Assembly: GCF_016612505.1 (NCBI RefSeq)
Contig: NZ_JAENRR010000012.1
Coordinates: forward strand, 1 to 64,000
DNA length: 64,000 nt
Direction of reading: 5' to 3'
Source of the DNA: Carboxylicivirga marina
GTDB lineage: Bacteria; Bacteroidota; Bacteroidia; Bacteroidales; Marinilabiliaceae
A program made the translations under genes and the position numbers. Below, in pieces: positions 20,009 through 27,661 of this stretch (the first letter of the stretch is position 1; each line of letters opens with the position of its first letter). The notes under the pieces were generated by a model that saw only the letters and a program-made list of their open reading frames with translations, ran no database searches and had not been told where the DNA came from.

Positions 20009-21151
20009 ATGCAAAAGATATTTAAACACATCGGCACAATTGTATTTATTGGCTTCATAATCCTATCGGCATGTAAACAGCCAGCTAAAACAATCAAACC
20101 TGGTGAGATTTGGCTGGATAACAATGGCGTTCACATCAATGCACATGGGGGTGGCATTCTATATCACCAAGGAACTTATTTCTGGTTTGGAGAGCATAAG
20201 ATTGAGGGAAAGGCAGGTAACAAGGCCTATGTTGGTGTACATTGTTATTCGTCAGATGATTTATGCACTTGGAAAGATGAAGGAATTGCCTTATCTGTTG
20301 TTGAGGATACCACCAGTATGATTGTGAAGGGATGTATTGTTGAACGCCCCAAAGTGATATATAACGCAAAAAATAAGCAGTTTGTCATGTGGTTTCATCA
20401 CGAGCTAAAAGGAATGGCTTATAAAGCAGCTATGACGGGTGTGGCGGTGAGCGATAGAGTAACCGGGCCATATACTTATCTTCGAAGTGTTAATCCAAAC
20501 CCAATGTGCTGGCCAATTGATTATGCAGATAGTCTGAAAACGAAGGATTACAATTTTGAGCAAGTAAAACGGTGGTCGCCACAATGGCAGGAAGCCTCAA
20601 AGCAAGGTGTTTTTTTACAACGCGATTATAAACGTGGTCAAATGGCACGTGACATGACCTTATTTGTTGATGAAGATGGTACAGCCTACCATATTCATTC
20701 ATCGGAAGAAAACCAAACACTGCATGTTGCAGAATTGAATGAAGATTACACAGACTTTTCAGGTCGGTATGCTCGTGTGTTGGAGGGGAAATCAAATGAA
20801 GCCCCGGCTATCTTCAAAAGAGGCGACAAATACTATATGATCAGCTCAGGTTGTACCGGTTGGAAACCCAATGCGGCACGTTCAGCTGTGGCCAATCATC
20901 CATTTGGTCCTTGGACTGAGTTAGGTAACCCATGTCGTGGAACAGAGAAAGAAATGCAAACCACCTTTCAATCACAAAGTACCTATGTATTACCTGTGCA
21001 AGGTGCAAAGGACTCGTTCATTTATTTGGGTGATAGATGGACTCCGGAAAATGCCATTGATGGTCGATACATCTGGCTGCCAATTGAATTTTCGGAAGAC
21101 AAACCTGTGATACGATGGCATGATGAATGGAGCTTAAACACCTTCAATTAA
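20009..21151 (+). CDS. GH43 family glycosidase, lipoprotein (exo-beta-1,3-galactanase-like)
   Basis: The ATG at 20009 gives a lipoprotein signal ending at SAC (Cys22); an upstream TTG at 19997 is less likely. The five-bladed propeller begins IWLDNNGVHINAHGGGILYHQG and continues FWFGEHK. This opening is typical of GH43 subfamilies close to the exo-beta-1,3-galactanases (GH43_24) and GH43_34. Glu264 in NEAPAIFKRGDKYYM is the candidate general acid. TTFQSQSTYVLP near residues 315-330 has a glutamine at the place where galactanases of this group are reported to use Gln instead of an acidic base. It would trim galactose from non-reducing ends. First gene of a two-gene unit with GH16. Confidence 0.8.
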   Translation: MQKIFKHIGTIVFIGFIILSACKQPAKTIKPGEIWLDNNGVHINAHGGGILYHQGTYFWFGEHKIEGKAGNKAYVGVHCYSSDDLCTWKDEGIALSVVEDTTSMIVKGCIVERPKVIYNAKNKQFVMWFHHELKGMAYKAAMTGVAVSDRVTGPYTYLRSVNPNPMCWPIDYADSLKTKDYNFEQVKRWSPQWQEASKQGVFLQRDYKRGQMARDMTLFVDEDGTAYHIHSSEENQTLHVAELNEDYTDFSGRYARVLEGKSNEAPAIFKRGDKYYMISSGCTGWKPNAARSAVANHPFGPWTELGNPCRGTEKEMQTTFQSQSTYVLPVQGAKDSFIYLGDRWTPENAIDGRYIWLPIEFSEDKPVIRWHDEWSLNTFN

Positions 21152-21206
21152 TGGAGATGAATCTAATATACAATACCAATCATATCATTAAAATTTCCAC
21201 ACGACG

Positions 21207-22712
21207 ATGATAAAATATTTCGCGTTGATAATCTTCATTTTTGCACAAATCGATGTAGGTGCACAGAATTTTGTTGATCAAAACACAACTAATAGCTCTC
21301 CATTAATTAGTATAGGGGCGGATTATGTGCTTGAATTCAGTGATGAATTCAACGATAATACACTAAATACAGATAAGTGGAGTAAACAACTTAGCTCAAA
21401 ATCCCGTGCCGCACGACCTACAATTGGAATTGATGACTGGTGGTGGAAAGAAGATCATGTTTGGTTGGAAAATGGTATGCTGGTCCTTAAAGTATCAAAG
21501 CACGATGCCAATACTATGCATTGTGGTTCCGTTAATACCAATGATAAATATGAAAGGCAATATGGGTATTACGAAACACGCATAAAAGTAGCCGAAGCCG
21601 ATAAAGGTACGCACACGGCTTTTTGGTTTCAGGGAGACAATATGTCTCAAGTGGATGATACCGCCAATGATGGTGCTGAAATTGATGTGTTTGAATCGGC
21701 ATGGACAGATGAATATACAAAATCGGTTATTCATATCGACGGTTATGGAAATGATCACCAGGCAAATACCAAAAGATATGAGACGCCAGGTATTCATTCT
21801 GGTTATCACACCTGGGGATTGTGGTGGACCAAAGACTTTCTGAAAATTTATTATGATGGTGTGCTTAAAGTCACCTATGATGACCCGAAATGGTTGGTAC
21901 ATACTCCCGAATTTATATGGCTCTCAGATGGTGCCAGCTTTGGATTAGAAGGTGATGAGTATTTTATTAATCGGCCAATAGGTACCCTAACACATGCTTA
22001 TGTGGATTATGTTAGAGTATGGCGACAGACAGAAGATGAACCTTCTATAACAATTATGGATTTAGAAGCTGAAGATGCGCTTGTCTCCGGCGATGCCTAT
22101 ACAGAAAGTTGTAACAATGCTTCCAATCAGGAAGTACTTAACCTGAGAACCAACGGTATGGTTAGTTTTGAAGATATTGCTCTAGAAATGGCTGGTTCTT
22201 ATAATCTACGAGTATCCTATATTTCAGGAAATAACCGTCAGGCAGAATTGTTTGTGAATGGAGCAATAGTTGAGACTGTAGACTTTAGCTCTTCAGGAGC
22301 CTGGTGTTATGATGGTGGCCATCCGGCCACAATTGATATTCCTGTTGACATGAATGTCAGTGCAAATACAATTCAGTTACGAAGTACAGGTGTTGCCGGA
22401 CCGCACATTGATAAAATTAGCATCATACAAATACAACAACAAACAGGTATTGAAGATTTTAATCGTTTGGAGGAAGCGATTCAGGTTTATATGAATGGTA
22501 AACGCTTAGTGGTCAATAATAATCACTCTCTGCAAATTGAAAGTATTGAGCTCTATAATATGTCTGGGAAATTGATAGATAATCTGCAATTTCCGGATAC
22601 TAATAAAATGGAGTTCGACGTAAAAAGTAGTGAGCCAGGTGTTTATTTAGTAAGAATGAAGATTGAGCAATATCATGTGGTAAAGAAAGTAGTTGTTAAC
22701 AGCATTTATTGA
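21207..22712 (+). CDS. GH16 endo-glycanase with CBM6-like module and T9SS tail
   Basis: The signal peptide ends near VGAQ (residue 20). The GH16 jelly roll spans about residues 35-275: VLEFSDEFND at its start and the catalytic motif GAEIDVFES, giving nucleophile Glu158, assisting Asp160 and acid/base Glu163. A carbohydrate-binding module of CBM6/35 type (about 285-408) begins DLEAEDALVSG and contains the SCNNAS and WCYDGG cysteines also found in the beta-helix protein at 49944. The end (about 420-501) is a T9SS sorting domain closing GVYLVRM...VVKKVVVN. GH16 includes agarases, porphyranases, carrageenases and laminarinases; in a locus with GH50 enzymes a galactan substrate is favoured. Likely the secreted, polymer-cutting enzyme of the locus. 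Confidence 0.88.
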   Translation: MIKYFALIIFIFAQIDVGAQNFVDQNTTNSSPLISIGADYVLEFSDEFNDNTLNTDKWSKQLSSKSRAARPTIGIDDWWWKEDHVWLENGMLVLKVSKHDANTMHCGSVNTNDKYERQYGYYETRIKVAEADKGTHTAFWFQGDNMSQVDDTANDGAEIDVFESAWTDEYTKSVIHIDGYGNDHQANTKRYETPGIHSGYHTWGLWWTKDFLKIYYDGVLKVTYDDPKWLVHTPEFIWLSDGASFGLEGDEYFINRPIGTLTHAYVDYVRVWRQTEDEPSITIMDLEAEDALVSGDAYTESCNNASNQEVLNLRTNGMVSFEDIALEMAGSYNLRVSYISGNNRQAELFVNGAIVETVDFSSSGAWCYDGGHPATIDIPVDMNVSANTIQLRSTGVAGPHIDKISIIQIQQQTGIEDFNRLEEAIQVYMNGKRLVVNNNHSLQIESIELYNMSGKLIDNLQFPDTNKMEFDVKSSEPGVYLVRMKIEQYHVVKKVVVNSIY

Positions 22713-22751
22713 ACAGAACCATCCAAAAATACTGTAAGCCTTTATTTCGCT

Positions 22752-22788
22752 AGTCCCGAGGTGGGTACACCGGTCAATCGGGGCTTTT
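22752..22788 (+). terminator. Intrinsic terminator of unit 2
   Basis: Stem arms AGTCCCGA (22752-22759) and TCGGGGCT (22778-22785), with one G-T pair, are followed by TTTT. It lies 40 bp after the GH16 stop. Its arm sequence is close to that of the unit 1 terminator. Confidence 0.7.
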
Positions 22789-22793
22789 ATGTA

Positions 22794-23040
22794 TCCAATA
22801 GCCTGAATTTATATTCCAACAGGCTTGAAAATGCCTTCAAGTGGCCTGTGAAACCGTTCCATTGGCTGGCTTTTTCCATTCAATCGACTTGAAAAGTAGT
22901 TCCAGAGGCTTGGTAGAGTGAGCAATTGGCTAAAAATCGCCTTACCGAGGTAATATATAGGCATCCACAGGCTTAATAAATAGCGTTTGGTCAATAAAAT
23001 GCGTTTCAATAATGCTCTTTATTGATTCAACGGAATTTAC
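22794..23040. repeat. Degenerate 21-bp tandem repeat array
   Basis: About nine to twelve units of roughly CCANNGGCTTGAAAANNNTT follow each other. The G before the C of the GGC core falls at 22801, 22823, 22844, 22865, 22887 (A in this unit), 22908, 22929, 22950 and 22971, a period of 21-22 bp, and weaker units continue to about 23033. Read on the minus strand the array gives a loose heptad (QPMERFH, RPLEGIF, KPVGI), but no credible start or gene. It fills the space between a terminator and promoter copy 3. Function unknown. Confidence 0.65.
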
Positions 23041-23132
23041 TCTCGCAGATAGGCGGAACAAGCTATTGTAAATCCAAATTTCGCTTAAGGCTCAATCTGA
23101 ATAACAATTGGTATAAAATAACAAATGGAATA
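23041..23132. other. Spacer before promoter copy 3
   Basis: AT-rich intergenic sequence with no gene or clear structure, between the tandem repeat array and promoter copy 3. Confidence 0.4.
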
Positions 23133-23191
23133 TTTGAGCTAAGCATTGTCAAATTTGCGCTCAAGCAATCCTTTCTTCTCAATTACTTTAG
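23133..23191 (+). promoter_or_regulatory. Shared operator/promoter module, copy 3
   Basis: Half-sites TTTGAGC (23133-23139) and TTTGCGC (23154-23160) are 21 bp apart, with the core TAAGCATTGTC at 23140-23150. Here the second half-site continues TCAAGCAATC, echoing the first half-site's TAAGCATTG and making the direct repeat most visible. The -7-like box TACTTTAG is at 23184-23191, 33 bp before the ATG at 23225. Confidence 0.75.
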
Positions 23192-23224
23192 TACAATGAA
23201 AATCTCATATCAAAATTGCCATCA

Positions 23225-25321
23225 ATGAAAAGCTATAAAACCACATTAATAATTCTGCAACTGTGCCTGTCAGTTGCCATTTCGGCCCAAACATCATTAA
23301 TTGATTTAAGCGAAAAATATGTTTCAGACTATGTCAAGACAAATAATGCCACAATCAACTTTCAGGATGATGCTTTATACATTAGTATGCAAGCCAATAA
23401 ACCTTTACTTGAGTTACATTCTCCATCGAAGAGCTGGGATTTACGCTCGTATTCGTCTGTTGCATTTGAAGTGACCAATTTAGGGGATGAACCCATCCTG
23501 TTAAATGCTCATATAAGCGATTATCAATGGAACGAAGGTGTATTGGCTCTAAACTCAGGCGAAACCAGTACAATGCGCATCCTCATCAAAGGCTACCGAT
23601 TACCGGAAAAGCATCCTCTCGCCCGATCGTACGAAGGTATGTTTGGTTATCCTGGTGGTTATTACTGGCACTGGGTGCCGACGGATGTTCAGCACATTGA
23701 TAAAATAAAACTATCACTGATTAATCCGAGATACCCAGCGAACATTGCCATAAAGAATATTGTAGCAGAAGGCAACTTGGTAGAGAAGAGTTACGAAGAG
23801 ATTCAAAAAACAGTTTTCCCTTTTGTAGATACATATGGTCAATACATGCATAAAGAGTGGCAAGGAAAGGTCCATTCTGATGTCGAACTGAAAAAAGCTG
23901 TTGATAAAGAGAAACTTGATTTAATTTCTAATCCTTCCCCAAAAGACAGAAACAAATATGGTGGCTGGACTTTAGGGAAGAAGTACAAATCGACAGGCCA
24001 TTTTCGTGTGGAAAAAATCAATGGGCGTTGGTGGATGATCGATCCTGAAGGATACTTATTCTGGTCGCATGGTATAACAGGTGTGGCAAAGGCAGCGGCT
24101 ACCACGAAGGTAGTGGGACGGGAAAAGTATTTCTCATCATTACCAGATAAGGAGGCATCCCTATTTCAATTCGCTAAGCCGAATAAGGCGAAGATACTGA
24201 CCTATAATTTCACCGGAGCAAATTTATACCGAAAATACGGCTCTGATTGGGAACGCATTAAGAGTGAGATGGCACATACAAGACTCCGCAGTTGGGGCAT
24301 GAATACTTTCGGCAACTGGTCGGATGAAACCACTTATCTTCAGCGTAAAACACCCTATACGGTCAGTGTCAACTTCAGATGGAAACGCATAGGGTGCAAA
24401 CTCAAATTTCCCAATGTATTTGACCCGAGTTATAAAGCGAATCTGGAAAAAACATTTGAAAAACATAAGGCAACATGGGAAGATGATTTTTGTATAGGTT
24501 ACTTCGTGGATAACGAGCTACATGGCTGGGGGAAGATAGGAAGAGCTGTGCAAACTTCATCAGCTACTGATAACGCGAAAGTTGAACTGCTTAGTTTCCT
24601 GAGTAAGAAATATGCATCCATAGAGAAACTCAATGCAGCTTGGGAGAGTGAATATGTATCCTGGAAAGCATTCTTAAATTCGACTAAAGCTGCCACAGGT
24701 AAAACAGCAGGCAGTGATTTATTGGCCTTTGAAAAGATAATGGTTGAGCTTTATTACAAAACTTGCAGGGATGTTATTAAAGCGAAAGCACCCAATAAAC
24801 TCTATATGGGTAGTCGCCTGCACAACCATTATTATCCAGATGACCTTGGCCATCAACGCTGGATTGTACCTATTGCTGCCAAATATTGTGACATCGTCAG
24901 TTTTAATCGCTACCGTTTTGTGCCAAACAATATGGTATTTCATGATAAAAGTATTGATAAACCCATTATCATAGGCGAATTTCATTTTGGAGCTTTAGAC
25001 CGCGGAATGTTGCACACAGGCCTACGCTCAGTACAAAATCAGGAGCAACGAGGACGCGTGTACTACGAATACATAAAGGGCGCTTTGGAAAATCCTTACA
25101 TCGTTGGAGCGCATTGGTTTCAGTATGGAGAGCAGGCTGTTACAGGGCGTGGTGATGGCGAAAATTACCAGATTGGCTTTTTGGATGTGTGTGATACGCC
25201 TTATCAGGAGACCATTGATGCCAGTCGAAAAGTTGGTGAACAGATGTATGAGCTTAGGTTATACCATGAATCAATAAACACTAAAAAATTAAAAATGAAA
25301 CTAAATAATCAAGATCAATGA
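23225..25321 (+). CDS. GH50 family beta-agarase-like enzyme
   Basis: The ATG at 23225 gives a signal peptide ending near ISAQ. An N-terminal CBM-like jelly roll (about residues 25-185) is followed by the GH50 barrel, which opens FPFVDTYGQYMHKEWQGK and continues GHFRVEKINGRWWMIDPEGY, both hallmark segments. Candidate acid/base is Glu431 in YFVDNELHGWG and nucleophile Glu585 in IIIGEFHFGALDRG. TGRGDGENYQIGFLDV closes the barrel. GH50 enzymes are retaining beta-agarases, often exo-acting and releasing neoagarobiose. There is no T9SS tail, so periplasmic or membrane-side action on oligosaccharides is likely. Its stop overlaps the next gene's start (ATGA). Confidence 0.88.
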   Translation: MKSYKTTLIILQLCLSVAISAQTSLIDLSEKYVSDYVKTNNATINFQDDALYISMQANKPLLELHSPSKSWDLRSYSSVAFEVTNLGDEPILLNAHISDYQWNEGVLALNSGETSTMRILIKGYRLPEKHPLARSYEGMFGYPGGYYWHWVPTDVQHIDKIKLSLINPRYPANIAIKNIVAEGNLVEKSYEEIQKTVFPFVDTYGQYMHKEWQGKVHSDVELKKAVDKEKLDLISNPSPKDRNKYGGWTLGKKYKSTGHFRVEKINGRWWMIDPEGYLFWSHGITGVAKAAATTKVVGREKYFSSLPDKEASLFQFAKPNKAKILTYNFTGANLYRKYGSDWERIKSEMAHTRLRSWGMNTFGNWSDETTYLQRKTPYTVSVNFRWKRIGCKLKFPNVFDPSYKANLEKTFEKHKATWEDDFCIGYFVDNELHGWGKIGRAVQTSSATDNAKVELLSFLSKKYASIEKLNAAWESEYVSWKAFLNSTKAATGKTAGSDLLAFEKIMVELYYKTCRDVIKAKAPNKLYMGSRLHNHYYPDDLGHQRWIVPIAAKYCDIVSFNRYRFVPNNMVFHDKSIDKPIIIGEFHFGALDRGMLHTGLRSVQNQEQRGRVYYEYIKGALENPYIVGAHWFQYGEQAVTGRGDGENYQIGFLDVCDTPYQETIDASRKVGEQMYELRLYHESINTKKLKMKLNNQDQ

Positions 25322-26199
25322 AAATATACAGTTCAATACTATTATTTATACTATGTGTTTCAGTAGTGAACGCACAAAAAGGACCAGAATCAAATAAAAA
25401 AATGAAAGTGTTCATTCTTTCCGGTCAGTCAAATATGGTTGGTTGGGGTGATAGCGAAGAATTGCCTGATTCATTAAGGTATGGCATGAATAATAAACTG
25501 ATGTTTGAAAATGGTAAATGGCAGAAACTAAAACCCCATCAGCTGGCAAATGAAAAACAAAGGGAACGTTTTGACATGAAAGAATACTCCTTTGGGCCTG
25601 AAATTTCTTTGGCAACGGAGATGTCAAATGCCTATCCCAATGAAACCATTGGCATCATCAAGAGTGCAACAGGGGGTACAGGTATATTGGCTTGGTCGCC
25701 GACTTGGACCAAGGAACAGGCTGACCGTACCAATGATGGTAGAAAAGGCGATTTGTATAAAGTTTTAATCGATAAAGTAAAAGCGGCACAAAAAGCGGCG
25801 GATATTGAAATCGTCGGATTTTTATGGCAACAAGGTGGGAAAGACATGACAAATCTTTCAACGGCTAAAGAGTATTACAATAATCTGAACGCTTTGATTA
25901 CAGGGTTAAGACGAGATTTAGACCTGCCTGACTTACCTGCATTTATTGCTTGTTCGGTGACTAAACAAATGCTGAATAATGTAGATGAGGAGCAAATGGA
26001 AAAGCTAAAGAGAGCTAGACCCGGCGTTGAAGATGTTATAAGAGCCAGGTTTAAAGCCGAAGAAGAAATGCCAAATGTAAAAGTGGTTGTAACACCTAAT
26101 CTGGAGAAGCATCCTAAAAATGTGCATTACAATACGAATGGTCAATTGAAGTTAGGCAAGTATTATGCTGCAGCCTACATTGAATTTGTCAAGAAATAA
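25318..26199 (+). CDS. SGNH/SASA-domain carbohydrate esterase
   Basis: A compact secreted esterase (293 aa) with a signal peptide ending near VNAQ. FILSGQSNMVGWG gives nucleophile Ser38; GFLWQQGGKDM is the oxyanion-region motif, although the usual E of QGE is replaced by G; NVHYNTNGQLKLG gives catalytic His270. This layout is that of the SASA domain family, which includes CE6 acetylxylan esterases and sialate O-acetylesterase homologues. Deacetylation of the glycan is the inferred role. It is translationally coupled to GH50 through a 4-bp ATGA overlap, hinting that deacetylation assists GH50. It is much shorter than the CE20-type esterase at 7495. Confidence 0.82.
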   Translation: MKIYSSILLFILCVSVVNAQKGPESNKKMKVFILSGQSNMVGWGDSEELPDSLRYGMNNKLMFENGKWQKLKPHQLANEKQRERFDMKEYSFGPEISLATEMSNAYPNETIGIIKSATGGTGILAWSPTWTKEQADRTNDGRKGDLYKVLIDKVKAAQKAADIEIVGFLWQQGGKDMTNLSTAKEYYNNLNALITGLRRDLDLPDLPAFIACSVTKQMLNNVDEEQMEKLKRARPGVEDVIRARFKAEEEMPNVKVVVTPNLEKHPKNVHYNTNGQLKLGKYYAAAYIEFVKK

Positions 26200-26202
26200 G
26201 AA

Positions 26203-27327
26203 ATGAAATTGATTAATACTTTACAGTTGTATCAGTTCCTTTGGATAGTAATACTATTCATTTTGAGCGGATGTGCGACCAACAGAACAGAGGTCCTGCA
26301 GGAAGTTTGGGGTGAAGTGAAAGATAAGCAGGTTTATCTCTTCACAATAACCAATTCAAATGGGATGGTGATGAAAGTTACCAATTATGGAGGGATAATA
26401 ACATCCGTTTTAGTTCCTGATAAAAATGGCATAATGGAAGATGTTGTTTTAGGATTCGATAACCTTCAACAATACATTGCTCCCAATCCCTATTTTGGGG
26501 CTGTAATAGGTCGGTTTGCCAATAGAATCAGCAATGGTCAATTTAGTATTAAGGACTCTGTTTATCAGCTGTCTAAAAACAAAGGAGAACACTGCCTTCA
26601 TGGTGCCGATGAATTTAATTCCATTGTTTGGGATAGCGAAATTGTGGAAAATGAATTGGGCAAGGGAATTCGACTTCTTTATCTATCAAAGGACGGCATT
26701 AATGGTTTTCCTGGTAATTTAAATGTGGTTCTGACTTATACACTTACTGCAGATAATGCCATTCATATACGATGTGAAGCAGAAACGGATAAGGCAACGC
26801 ATGCGAATATGACCCAGCACAGCTATTTTAATTTGACGGGAGGTACTGAGTTGATTTATGATCATCGGATAAAAATAGATGCTAACTATTATGTTGAAGT
26901 GGATGAGCAGATGATACCTACAGGTAATATTTCATCTGTCAAAGGTAAAAGTTGGGATCTAAGCAGCATGACTCGTATAGGCGATAATATTCATCAATTA
27001 GCCCCAAAAGGATATGATCATTGCTATGTGCTAAATAAAAAGGAGGATGAATTAACGAAGGTTTTAGAAGTGCTTGAGCCAAAAAAAGGCCGAACCCTTA
27101 AAGTAAGTACAACTCAACCTGGTGTGCAATTATATACTGGTAATTATATAAGTTCCAAAATAGTTGGGAAAAATGGGATTCAATATAAGCCACATATGGG
27201 GTTTTGCCTGGAAACGCAACATTTTCCAGATAGTCCCAATCATCCTAATTTCCCATCAACTTTATTGTTGCCAGGAGAAAAATATGAAGAAGTAGTCATT
27301 TATGATTTTGGAGTTTTTGATAAATAA
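26203..27327 (+). CDS. galM: Secreted aldose 1-epimerase (galactose mutarotase family)
   Basis: GalM-family protein with a lipoprotein signal ending at SGC (Cys24). The family motifs follow in order: VTNYGGIITSVLVPD, GAVIGRFANRISNGQF, HCLHGADEFN, MTQHSYFNLTGG with catalytic acid His206, and MGFCLETQHFPDSPNHPNFPS with catalytic base Glu337. It interconverts alpha and beta anomers of galactose or related aldoses. Export is notable but known in Bacteroidota polysaccharide loci, where anomers are equilibrated outside the cytoplasm. It starts 3 bp after the esterase stop. The last bases overlap a degraded T9SS tail in another frame (27302-27561). Confidence 0.9.
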   Translation: MKLINTLQLYQFLWIVILFILSGCATNRTEVLQEVWGEVKDKQVYLFTITNSNGMVMKVTNYGGIITSVLVPDKNGIMEDVVLGFDNLQQYIAPNPYFGAVIGRFANRISNGQFSIKDSVYQLSKNKGEHCLHGADEFNSIVWDSEIVENELGKGIRLLYLSKDGINGFPGNLNVVLTYTLTADNAIHIRCEAETDKATHANMTQHSYFNLTGGTELIYDHRIKIDANYYVEVDEQMIPTGNISSVKGKSWDLSSMTRIGDNIHQLAPKGYDHCYVLNKKEDELTKVLEVLEPKKGRTLKVSTTQPGVQLYTGNYISSKIVGKNGIQYKPHMGFCLETQHFPDSPNHPNFPSTLLLPGEKYEEVVIYDFGVFDK

Positions 27328-27561
27328 TGTTGCGAATGAGGTATCTAAAGTATATCCAAACCCGGCTCAGCAAATGTTAAATATTGAATTGGGAAATGGT
27401 CAAAAATCAGATCTTCCCATAATTATTTACATAGCATGGGACGGAAAATCAAACAATTAACGCTTCAAAACAATAGAAATAGTATTGGAGTAAGTGACTG
27501 GTCAACTGGTATGTACTTTATTAAGACTTTGGGAGAGCGTGCCACAAAGAAAAAAATGTGA
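27302..27561 (+). pseudogene. Remnant of a T9SS C-terminal sorting domain (frameshifted)
   Basis: In the frame starting near 27302 the sequence reads EVSKVYPNPAQQMLNIELGN and on to DGKSNN, then a stop at about 27460. In the next frame it continues QLTLQNNRNSIGVSDWSTGM, then YFIKTLGERATKKKM and a stop at 27561. Joined, the two pieces form a typical T9SS tail (VYPNP..LNIEL ... W..GMYFIKT), broken by one frameshift. No body of a secreted protein precedes it; it overlaps the 3' end of the GalM gene. It therefore looks like the tail left after deletion or recombination of a former T9SS cargo gene. Confidence 0.7.
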
Positions 27562-27661
27562 GGTAGATTTAGTATTAATTTTGATTCAAGTTGAAATGCG
27601 GGGAGTCGATTAAAATAACTAAACTTGGTTAAGATTTCAGTACACTTTTAAAAAATATACA
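27562..27661. other. Short spacer before the PQQ-propeller gene
   Basis: AT-rich spacer with no gene and no copy of the shared promoter module. Together with the T9SS-tail remnant it accounts for the 334 bp between galM and the next gene. Confidence 0.4.

Noticed and set aside
22809-23009. A minus-strand 66-codon frame across the tandem repeats
   Set aside because: The heptad-like pattern comes from the 21-bp repeat itself; repeat units shift frame because some are 22 bp, and there is no credible start region.
22794-23040. The array as a CRISPR
   Set aside because: Units are contiguous, degenerate and about 21 bp with no unique spacers, and no cas genes are present.
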